Below are positions 55,283-64,000 of a DNA stretch of 64,000 nucleotides, one piece after another. The notes beneath the pieces were generated by a model. The model was not told the DNA's origin and did not search any database. It was given only the letters and a program-made list of their open reading frames with translations. Where the stretch lies: positions 62,001 through 126,000 of the forward strand of contig WHVD01000023.1 in assembly GCA_015178975.1 (NCBI GenBank), written 5' to 3'. The position numbers were made by a program, and so were the translations under genes. This stretch comes from Hysterangium stoloniferum (taxonomy: Eukaryota > Basidiomycota > Agaricomycetes > Hysterangiales > Hysterangiaceae). Position 1 is the stretch's first letter. Each line of letters starts with the position of its first letter.

Positions 55283-57403
55283 ATGCTCCCATTCCAACAA
55301 AACAAGCAAGTCCTCCCTAAGTTCAAAAAGGTCCCACGGGCCCCGACAGCCAGTACATCCACGACCGGCGGGGGATTCATCACCCGTATGCCTCGTACAG
55401 ACAATGTCGAGAGCAATCGGGGTACCCAGGAATCAACCCCCCTGTCGACTTTCTCCTTTGGTGATGAGCCCGGGGGAAATACTGGTACGGATTGGAGCAA
55501 GCCGTTAGGGCCCTCCGTCAGACCGTCATCAGAGGAAGTCGCTGCTACTATGTGGAGGCAGGAAGCATTTATGGAAGAACACAACGCGAGGAGGCTCACC
55601 CGCAAAAGAGAAAGGCGCGCTGAGTACAGAAGTCAACAGGAGGCGAGGGGAGCAAGAGAAGGAGTCCCCTCCAAGCGACAGCGGCGTGAGTACAGAGCGC
55701 AATTCGGAAACAGAGCTTCCGCGCCGATCCTTCCCCCCCCGGGAGAGAAATGGGCCGACTTCGCGGAGACCGATGATAGTGAGGGTGGGACGCCTTGCAT
55801 TAGGACGACGGGAACCAAGAGCTGGAAGGAGAAGGAGGGTACCATCTTTTATGACTGGGAACTACTTCGACGCATTAAGTTGCAACAAATAGTTCTTACT
55901 CAAGGGGACGGTCAAACGTTGCCCCAGCGAGAAAAGGGATACCGTAGGGGACCAATTGATTTTCCCTCGGATGAGGATGAGGAGGAAGATGAGAGCAGGG
56001 ATGGTGCGTATAGCATCCGATATCTGGGAGAGGATTGCCATGAAGGGTTCCTTCTCCTGTCGAAAGTTCGCTTCGTAACCAGCGACCCCAACCAAAGACA
56101 AACACGGAGACCGTCATCCAGAGTATGGAGGGGTCACTGCCCTAGTCAACAGTCACTGGAATGCGAACCTTCCACGATTCTGGTCCCACGTCTTTCGCCA
56201 ACATCGAGGCCCCTTCCCATCATTCACTCAACACATACTCCCTCAGCCCCGATTCTAACGCCTCATCTACCTCCCTCCCCAAAAGCCGTACCAGTCCCAA
56301 CCTCACCTAGGATGTCGAGGCCCCCTCCCATCCTTCATCTGGCACACACTCTCTCAGCCCAACGTGAACCTTCCCCGATTCCAGTCCCATGCCTTTCACC
56401 AACGTCGAGGCCTCTTCCCATCCTCCTTCCAGCACACACTCCCTCAGCCCCGATTCTGGCGCCTCGTCTCTCTCCCTCCCTGAAAGCTATACCGGTCCTG
56501 ACCCCACTTCCGCCATCACCGGGTATCCCTCCCGACTCTCCGTATTCATATTGCGTGTCCTTAGGTAGCCCTATCCAGGATCTTCCACCAGAGCAAATGG
56601 ATGTCAATTTGGACCCTCCTACACCGGACGTCATCGTTCCCATGGCAAGCAGAAAGGCGAAGGAGATGCAGAAAGCCACCACTCCTCTCCGAGAGTGATC
56701 CCCTATTCCCGTCCTCGACTGCCCGCTTCCCCCCACTGAGCCCGTATCCACAACTCTCTGGATGCGAGTAGCTGTCAACTACCCTTCCGAACAGTTTCCT
56801 GTCAGAAGGGTGCTATCACAGCTCGTGCCGGTACTTCAGCAACCGGTCCTTCAAGGGAGCCTTAAGGGTTGTCACAGTCTGGCTCCATTGTCAGAGATAA
56901 TGGAGGATTTCTATCTCTCATTCGAGGATCTCGCAGAGGGGAAGAACTTTGCGCGAGCAGCACAGGAGATTAAACTCTCTATGTTCCGGCACATCATAGT
57001 GGAGCTTCACCGTCTGCCCCCAGACTCAGCGAGCATCCTCTCTATTGCTGGCTTAGTAGATTTACTCGAGGCCCTCGTCCTGACGCCTCCGACAGAGACC
57101 ACCACGCAGCCACATGTTCATGCCCCGCTACCCGCGTCTTTGTCTCCCCTCCCCAACACTCCTCTTCTCGCGCAGATTTCCGCTCCGCCGGTTAGTGTCC
57201 GTGCAGTCATTCGTTGCAGAGAGAAAGCCTACAGACGATGGGCCGACTCCTTGTACAGGAATTCTAGTGATTTGGCTCGGGCGAGAATAGCCGAATCCTT
57301 CAGAATAAAAAGGGAACGATGGGGAAACATCATTTTGGACCTTGGGGGATCCTCACAGGAAGCTTGGGGCAGCGTCCCAGATGCTCTTCGACACCTTGTA
57401 TAG
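55283..57403 (+). pseudogene. Third ORF of the gypsy element, copy 3 (706 codons, one TGA)
   Basis: One frame from MLPFQQNKQVLPKFKK to DALRHLV, broken only by TGA at 56696, so the ancestral protein was about 706 residues. Parts in order: Thr/Pro-rich start, Arg-rich segment (KRERRAEYR, KRQRREYRAQF), DFAETDDSEGGTPCIR, FYDWELLRRIKLQQI, acidic SDEDEEEDESRD, VRFVTSDPNQR, then Pro-rich repeats around LSPTSRPLPI (two clear copies), and a helical C-terminal domain (VAVNYPSEQF, IKLSMFRHIIVEL, GLVDLLEAL, AYRRWADSL, WGNIILDLGGSSQEAWG). No signal peptide, membrane helix or furin-like site is seen, so it does not look like an envelope. Homologues: 2734-5949 and 41171-43589. Basic plus acidic stretches might suggest nucleic-acid or chromatin contact, but that is inference. 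Confidence 0.85.
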
Positions 57404-57428
57404 CACATCCCTTCGAACTGGGGGGCAC
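57404..57428 (+). other. Polypurine tract
   Basis: cgaactggggggcac ends one base before the 3' LTR. The same tract precedes the LTRs at 5975, 6678, 38104 and (inverted) 41146. It would prime plus-strand DNA synthesis. Confidence 0.8.
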
Positions 57429-58071
57429 TGTGAAGGGTATGCATATATGCATAATTGGACTAAGGAATAATAGTTGGATTATAGTATTTTATTATTTACT
57501 TTTTATTTTCTTCATTTACATTCTTTCTATATTTCGAGCATACCCTTATTTTGTAGTTCGAAGCTTTGTGTATACATATGGGCGCTCTCAGCGCCAAACG
57601 ATAGACACTTTTCACCCAGCAGACACCACCTCGTAAACGACCCAGACGTTGAATAGCGAGAGGTGTCAAGGGTAAAGTCTCGACTACCTATAAAGGTAGT
57701 GTTCTCTCGCATACTAACGTACTTTGAACTTGAACCGCAAAGGTCGAGTTCCCCTCTAAGGTCTTTGTGCTCGTCGACACTATAGTCGACTCACGCTACT
57801 ATATCTTTACTTTAGATATTCAGCTTCTCGTTGATTATCTATCTTGCGTCTAGCTACGAGTTGTACTGTGAAGGTCAACTCTTTCCTTCTCTCATTCTAG
57901 CCGTCAAGAGCAACTGTACAGTTGCTCTTGAGACGCATAGTGTGTCTCCTTACTAGTACTGCCAGTCTAGTAATCTACGGTATTGTACTGTACGGTCAAT
58001 ACCTACTAATAGTAGTTGAATAAACACTATTCTTTGTATATTGAACGGTCAGAATCTAGCGACTCTTCACA
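57429..58071 (+). mobile_element. 3' LTR, family B (643 bp)
   Basis: Same length as the 5' LTR. The differences seen are all transitions, mostly CG against TG or CA. Followed by the duplication cccat. Confidence 0.95.
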
Positions 58072-58076
58072 CCCAT

Positions 58077-58456
58077 GCAGCCAGTCGACGGTTGGTATTC
58101 TCGTAAGATCTGGCCCATTGTAACGCTGCATGGTCAGTGATCAAAAGGATATGTTCTCCTTTGATAAAGGGCTGGAAATGGACTAGCCCCTCCTTAGCAG
58201 CTAACACTTCTCGCTCTGTGGCTGAATAATTACATTCCACTTTCTTGAGTGTGTGGCTCCAATATGCAATGATGCGCTCGACCGTGACACTGGTGTCATC
58301 AAAATCTGAGGCCCAGGAATCTGCCCAAGTGAATTCCGGCTCCTTGGTTTTATAACAAGTGACGAAAATGTGCACATCTCGAGATTGATCAAAGGCTGAT
58401 CTTCCTTGGGCATAGATTTTAGTGTCCTTTAGATCCCTGAGCATCATTTTCTGTAT
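58077..58456 (-). pseudogene. RNase H part of copy 2
   Basis: Minus strand: KMMLRDLKDTKIYAQ, VTVERIIAYWSHTLKKVECN, YSATEREVLAAKEG, HILLITDHAALQWARSYENT, LAAWV. It continues directly into 46297 once the nested element is removed. The frame upstream of about 58456 no longer matches retroelement sequence, so this marks the 5' truncation point of copy 2. Confidence 0.9.
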
Positions 58457-58657
58457 TTGTGGATGGTGAGCGAGGCACGGTGGATAATTGTCCTTAGTCG
58501 ATGTCAAAAAAAAAAGTGCAAGAGCAAATTTGAGGTAACAATGCTGCCCGAACACTCCGCCGTAATGAGAGAAGGGACTTAGCTTCCCACTTATCTGAAC
58601 CCTCTTCCAGTTCCACATCTATGACAAAAACCAGTGTCAAACTCCCATGATTGACCA

Positions 58658-58855
58658 TTGATCGATGAAGAAAGGAGACTACTCCAAGAATACCAAGGCT
58701 GTATTCGTTGTCGCACCTTCTATGCTGGACATCGGTCCAATTCCTGCCCTATGAAGATAAACAATTCCTGGCCAGATGCTAGCACCTACACACCACTTAC
58801 CATATCAATGGCCCGTGCAGCTGCACCTCGTACCACTGGGATGAATGTGGAGTAA
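58658..58855 (+). pseudogene. Zinc-knuckle fragment of a mobile element
   Basis: 66-codon frame with GCIRCRTFYAGHRSNSCP, a CX2CX5HX4C-like knuckle followed by an INNSWPDASTYTPLT segment. I recognise this RxFYxxHRxxxCP...YxxLT arrangement from abundant gag-like fragments in mushroom genomes. No flanking gag or pol is visible. Confidence 0.55.
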
Positions 58856-60469
58856 GTGGTTCATGGATTTGCTCCTATCATGACACAAAGGCTGAAAACA
58901 ATGTTTAACTTCCCTGCATTATAATATCCTCCAAGTCCACATGAGCACCAGCAGAACCCCAGAGGCGGAAATACTAATTTTATTTTAGGAACTGCAGTCA
59001 GCTCAATTCAAGACGAAACACAATATTGTTCGTACCTTCTGAATATATTGGCTGATATTAATTTTCCACTTCTTGGGTTGAAAAAACTTTTTCTCGGAGC
59101 TTGTTTGTAGACGACTTCTAAGACCACCCGAGTGTTCTTTGTAATGGGAATGTTTTCCTTTTTAAGCTCCGCCAGGCACTAATCAGCCTGACATACGCGC
59201 AGTCCAAGGAGTGCATAATGTAAGGCCTGTGTTTCATACAATCATAGTCGCCACATCATCCTCTTCCACTTTCCCAACCCATACAATCCTCATATATATC
59301 GCATTTGTACCCTCCAATGCTGTCTGAAAGGAATCCACATCCTATCTTCAACCCCCACAAACTTCGAGTGTCAATGCAGCCATCATACTTGGACAACTAC
59401 AATCTTGAAACGCATCAACCCATGAATACACATGATACACATTTTCCAACTCATCAGGTCCACCACACGCAGCCTTCAGGTCAGCCACCCCCCTTCACCA
59501 ATATAGCACCAGGACTCTGTAATGTACCCAACCCTCGAGCTTATTTGAGTGTGGAATGCCTTGATTTATATAGTGTGTCATCCGGAGTGAGTACCCCATC
59601 CTACACTGGCCCAAAAATTGATCTCGTACCAAAGATGTGTGTATCATCGCCAATGTATCACGCAATTACAGTTGATGGTGTTTTGACATTCACTGTGCGT
59701 GTGCTTAGAGATTTGAAATGGTTGCTTTTGTATGCTTGGAAAGTGTGTGTTATATATTAAAATAAGGATACATTACATCATTCTAATGTGTGTGGATAAA
59801 ATGCTGTCGTTAATGAATTGATCATGGTATGAGGTGTAATTTGTCTATCAGAACCCTGAAAGAGATCAACTGACCTGGAAGCATTTGATGGGCTGGGAAT
59901 GTATGCAATGAAGTGAATGGCGGCTTCATACACTGAAGATTGTATACGTCACACCTATGAAAGCATTAATATGAGAAATGGTGGCCAATTTCGGCTCAAG
60001 ATTAATCCTGTACGGTGTAAAAGTCAGATAACTAACTAGCGACAGTCAGCTACGGAGCAGCAGGTTGCTAAAACACAAACCATCGTTACACTCCCGAAAC
60101 ATGGATGTCATCGCACATAAAAAGCAATGACACCAGCTATACAAATCTCGTTTGTTGATCCATTTACTTCATGACGAGTGCAGCCCCGTTCTGGGCTTGG
60201 AAAGTCTCAGCGCCTGACTCATTAGAGGCATGAAACAAGTACAAGAGTAAATGTTTGTTTGTTTTGGCCATCTGATGATAAGTGTTATCATGGTCTGGTA
60301 GTCATTCAAGAAGTCGATGTTTTGTCACAAAAATAGAAAACCTCCACTCAGACCTAAGCAGGCCTTGAGCAGGTCAGTCAGATGCTCAGATTTGCTGACT
60401 GATGGATCCTGAAGACTTGTACCAAAGCCTGTCCAGGCTGGTCAGGTGACCTGCTTAGGCCTGAACAGG
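58856..60469. other. Mostly non-coding; one unassigned ORF
   Basis: 59305-59760 is an open frame of 151 codons (MYPPMLSERNPHPIFN...), His/Pro/Thr-rich, with no motif I recognise. It may continue the zinc-knuckle element or be chance. The rest is AT-rich. Near 60350-60480 the words caggtca, aggcctga and ggtcaggtgacctg recur in both orientations. Confidence 0.4.
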
Positions 60470-61783
60470 TCATGTGAAACTGACTTGTTTTTTTTTTAAT
60501 ACATTTATATACCGCATTGCATAATGAAGATACATAGCGGTTGGGGAGATAACTACCCTAACGGTCAGTGGAGAAAAGGTGGGATGTGAATGCAGCGGGT
60601 TGGGATACATGGGAGGGTCTAATGCAGGGTGGGGGTGATTAGGTCTTCCGGAAAGCGTCTGAGGTGGCAATGAACTCGGCTAGGGCTTCAAGGCCCTTGT
60701 GTGTGCCGAGGATGATGGGGAGTGACAAGTCTTGAGAGGCGGCCTGGAGGAGATGGCGGTGCTCCTCGTAAAGGGGGCACTCGGAAAGGATGTGGAGGCA
60801 GGATTGCATGTCGGTTTTGCCACAGGGGCAGGTGGTGGAGAGGTCGGGGAGGAAGCAGTTGTAGTAGGTGCCGAGGAATCCGTGGCCAGTGATGGTTTGG
60901 ATGATGCGTGTGTGGACATGGTGCGGGCCCCTGTATTCTTTGTGGAACTTGGCCAGTTTGAGGGCAGGGGGTTTGTGGAGTCCAACGGCAGCGAGGTTGG
61001 TGTGGGGGAGATGGAGCCAATCCTGGTGCCAGAGTTTTAGGGAGCACGCTTTTGCACGTTCCAAGGCCCAGGAGACTGTGGAGTGCAGGATGGGGGGGCG
61101 CAGGTTGACAGCTCCCTTTGCAAGGGAGTTGGCCTCCTCATTGCCTTGGAAGCCATTGTGGCCTGGGACCCAGGAGAGGGAGACATCATGGGAGGGGTTG
61201 GTTAGGAAATTGTCAATATGCTTTCAAAATATGATGGAGGCGCACTGGCTGGGGTGGTCTGAAACATCATCAATGGATTTTAGCGCAGCTTGGTTGTCAG
61301 AGAGGAAGAGGAGGTGCTTAGCGTCAGGTATGTCGGCAAGGAGTGTTGTCAGCGCAGCACTGGCGCTTGCCAGGGCAAACATCTCAGCGTCATAGATGTC
61401 TGCACGCCTGCCAAGGCCGAAGCGCCCTCTGCGGATGGAGGAGCCAAGGTGGTGGATGGAGGAGCCAGCACCTGTGCAGTGGCGGGTACCTTGACCCTTG
61501 CGACAGGAGCCATCAGTGTAGATGACAAGGGTCGACAGGTCCTGGTTGGCAGTGTGAATGGTGAGGTGGAGTCCCTCAATGAATTTGGTGCATTCTTCAG
61601 GGGTAAAGGGCACAGTTAGGATGCTCTTTGACAAGCGGGCACCCCATGTGGGCCGGTGTGTTGGGGGGGGGGGGCAAAATATGGGAAGATTCAGTGGAGG
61701 ATGATGGTGGCTTGCTTGCATGGGTGAATTGGAGGGGTGGGGGGGAGGAAGCCACCTGGGAGGTGGCCTCATGTGAAACTGAC
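60470..61783 (-). mobile_element. 5'-truncated LINE (ORF2 3' end) with 15-bp duplication
   Basis: Minus-strand insertion between direct repeats tcatgtgaaactgac at 60470-60484 and 61769-61783. A poly-T run at about 60487-60499 is its poly(A) tail. Coding part: RNase H domain (LVIYTDGSCRKGQG, AEMFALASASAALTTLL, LLFLSDNQAALKSI) to 61224. After a stop/frame change come SWVPGHNGFQGNEEANSLA-like sequence and LWHQDWLHLP, and the C-terminal CPCGKTDMQSCLHILSECP (61064-60639). The RT domain was lost by 5' truncation, which is typical of target-primed insertion. Confidence 0.88.
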
Positions 61784-62384
61784 CAGGTCTGGTCATGTCG
61801 ACTAAATAAAAAATAAAAAAGGTGGAGCAGTTCAACCCTGACAGAACCACACAACTCCCTCCCCTCTATTATGTTTGTTCTAGCTCTGATTAAAGCTTTG
61901 ATTACTAATTCTCATCATAGCAGATGGATTAGATGCCCAAGAGGTACATGGAGCAAATGATATTTAATTAGTTTACTCAAAACACAAATTGAACACAAGA
62001 CCAACACATAGTCACTGCTTACATACTCACAACAATACAATATTACAACTAGGCTACAAAACCTCTATCACTACATCTACCCATAATCTATATAACTACC
62101 AACAATTTTTCCACTTATAAAGATGATACCTGTACCAGTGACTTCATTCTATGGTCACTTTTAACTGATCTACCTGAGCTCTATATAAATATGATAGATA
62201 GATAGATATGTTCCATTTTCATAGTAGCGTCAGGCCTGAAAGGCCTATATGGCTACTCCGATACCTATGTAATATTTAATTACATAGCTATCTGGGGAAG
62301 AGTGGGTGATGGTGGGGTGGGGGCATTGAAAGCATGCGGTACTGGGGTGAGGTACAGTAGGTACCATGATATAGAGGAGCTGTA
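61784..62384 (+). other. Region before the copia gag, possible LTR
   Basis: AT-rich without genes. It includes tatgatagatagatagatatg (about 62190) and the palindrome-like gtcaggcctgaaaggcc. An LTR and primer-binding site of the downstream copia element should lie here, but I could not fix the ends. Confidence 0.35.
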
Positions 62385-64000
62385 ATGAATATAATTGTTA
62401 GGAAAATGAGTATTGAAGAACCAAGCGCTGGTATGAAAAAGGTCAGACAGAATATCTTGAGAAGATGCAATAAGGGTCATAAATGTTCAATATCCTCTCA
62501 AATATATGATTATATACATGTATTAATAGTTAGGCTCAAGTCGTTGGACCAATGGAAAGTTGTAACTGGAGAACTGGTGGATCCTGTACACACAGATTCG
62601 AAGGTTCCTATGAAGGAGGAGCTTGAGATCGAGGAGGCCTGGGAACTTCATAAGAGGGCCTATAGTGAAATAATGCTGCATGTTGAAGATGAGCCCAGGG
62701 TGGCTATAATGGTGGATAGTAATCCAGTTAATGTATGGGAAACTTTCAAGACAACCTACAGGACACAATTGGCCAATAGTCGAGTGATGCTACTTTCAGA
62801 GCTTGTTCATATGCATTACGATGGGATGGGTATCATTGAATACAAGGCCCAGATGGATTCCATTAGGCTCAAACTGTTGGGGGCTGGACATGCTATCATG
62901 AATGCCAATTATCTCAGTTTATTCATGAGTACACTGCCCAAGGATTTTGATATAATGTCAACAACAATCAATTATGATGTTGACACTGTTAAAGAAGTCG
63001 TCAATAAGTTACAACAAGTTGAAATTTGAAAAGAAATATGTCCCGGTTATGCTGAAGGTTCCATGTTTCATGCCCAGAGGGGTGTTAGTCCACAAAGAGG
63101 AATGTACCATGCTGCCATTCCATGTGGAATCCCAATCAGGAGCAGCAATCCTCAATCAGGTTGTTTCGAATGTGGATATTCGTCACATTGGGCAAGGGAT
63201 TGTCCTGAAAGAAGACAGATTTGCTCAGCAATCTGAAAATCAGAAGAACCTAAATAAGAAAATGGACGACTCATCTGGGAGTACATCTTCTCCTTCTGGT
63301 ATGTTTACTGCCATTGAATCCACATTCTTCTTGAGTAAGGAGTGTGCAACATAGATATTTCTCAGATTCCACAGCATCAGGACATTATGTGCCAAGTATG
63401 TGCAACTTACACATTTTTATGGCATATAAAATCCCAAAGAAAATACAAATGGTGAATGGCACTTATATCCATGCCAAAGGTATTGGGACCTTGCAATTTA
63501 AAGTTGCAAAATTCAGACCGGAATTTATAGGCAAAATTCCCAATGTCGAATGGACCCCCAAAGTTAAGGCGTGACTCCTTAATCCCACACAGTTTTTGAA
63601 GGATGGATATCGTGTTATGTTGAGCAAAAGCGGTTCAAAAATTGTTGATTTGTCGGGCCACACACTCATTGAGATGAATGAGAGGGGTAATGTATACCCC
63701 TTTCAGCTGGATACAATTCCCACATCACTGACAGAACACGAATATACAAATTTATCAGATGATGAACTACCAAATAGGTTGGAAGACATATCTATAGTCT
63801 CTTCCATGAATTCGACATGTGATGTTATGCGATGGCATCAGCGTTTGGGGGCATTTGAATATGAATGCTATTAGGAATCTTGCACGTCATTTTGCGACTG
63901 GGATGGAAATTGAAGGTCTCAAAGACGATTGTATTGCATGTATTGAAAGTAAACAACACAGAAACCCATTTAAAACTGGACATACCAGAGCAATGAAATT
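62385..64000 (+). mobile_element. Ty1/copia element, 5' part (gag, protease, start of integrase)
   Basis: 62385-63029 is copia gag of the UBN2 type (LKSLDQWKVVTGEL, NPVNVWETFKTTYRTQLAN, ELVHMHYDGM, LLGAGHAI, SLFMSTLPKDFDIM). In another frame, 63164-63205 is a CCHC knuckle CFECGYSSHWARDC. Protease has DSTASGHYVPS (about 63366). 63596-63960 has the GAG-pre-integrase segment (WHQRLG, then C-x2-C in DCIACIESK and the KQHRNPF start of integrase). Several frame changes show it is degraded. RT and RNase H would lie beyond the window. Confidence 0.85.

Larger units (their letters stand above)
46298..58071 (+). mobile_element. Complete chromodomain Ty3/gypsy element with third ORF (LTR family B)
   Basis: 11,774 bp including a nested solo LTR (10,731 bp without the LTR and its duplication). 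Structure: 5' LTR 46298-46940, primer-binding site 46941, gag, protease, RT, RNase H, integrase, chromodomain (to 54921), third ORF 55283-57403, polypurine tract, 3' LTR 57429-58071. Perfect target duplication cccat lies at 46293-46297 and 58072-58076. It sits in the RNase H/integrase junction of copy 2. The LTRs differ at about 18 of 643 sites by eye, all transitions, so it is fairly young. It is inactive in its present state owing to nonsense codons and a protease deletion. Confidence 0.95.

Noticed and set aside
55283-57403. Third ORF as a retroviral-type envelope
   Set aside because: Position fits, but there is no signal peptide, transmembrane helix or cleavage motif in any of the three copies.
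60732-61619. Plus-strand Gly/Val-rich ORFs
   Set aside because: Antisense of the LINE RNase H and Cys-rich end.

Overview
The window looks like a repeat-dominated stretch of a filamentous basidiomycete, probably an Agaricomycete. The host genes have 50-60 nt introns with short consensus splice sites. The gene families (DUF6533-like multi-pass proteins, a WW-FF protein, intron-bearing Hsp20s) and the chromodomain Ty3/gypsy elements are those of mushroom-type fungi. I cannot name the species.

Layout. 1-9067 is a nest of chromodomain Ty3/gypsy debris: protease, integrase, chromodomain, a third ORF, and several LTRs interrupting one another. 9068-31300 is the host-gene island. It holds a DUF6533-like gene (10047-11517, +), a Ser/Pro-rich coiled-coil gene (12178-14061, +), two further DUF6533-like copies in the opposite direction (14723-16210 and 20865-22339, -; the second has a premature stop), solo LTRs between them, a LINE relic, and then a compact block. 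In that block two intact paralogous Hsp20 genes (25653-26260, - and 29908-30511, +) flank a TCERG1/URN1-type WW-FF gene (26784-29609, -). 32278-58456 is again retroelements: a pol-less LTR element whose interior is mostly minisatellite (32278-38577), pol of a second gypsy lineage (38580-40512, -), a 5'-truncated minus-strand element with the third ORF (40513-46297, resuming at 58077), and inside it the most complete element (46298-58071, +) with 643-bp LTRs and the TSD cccat. 58457-64000 has a zinc-knuckle fragment, a 5'-truncated LINE with a 15-bp TSD, and the 5' part of a Ty1/copia element.

Main results. (1) The gypsy family carries a ~700-codon third ORF between the chromodomain and the polypurine tract, seen in three copies. 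It has no visible signal peptide or membrane segment, so it is not an obvious env. (2) The fullest copy has one open reading frame through each ORF apart from a protease deletion, one frame change at gag/pol and 11 nonsense codons. Ten of the 11 are TGA, and several fall where sister copies have Arg, which indicates C-to-T decay at CGA. (3) Insertion order can be read from perfect 5-bp target-site duplications at six interrupted sites plus the complete element. (4) LTRs of this family swap halves, and one solo LTR is a clear mosaic. (5) One Hsp20 gene has two perfect heat-shock elements upstream; I found none near its paralogue.

All boundaries were read by eye. Splice sites were set by GT/GC-AG and paralogue comparison, and family names rest on recognised motifs without any search.
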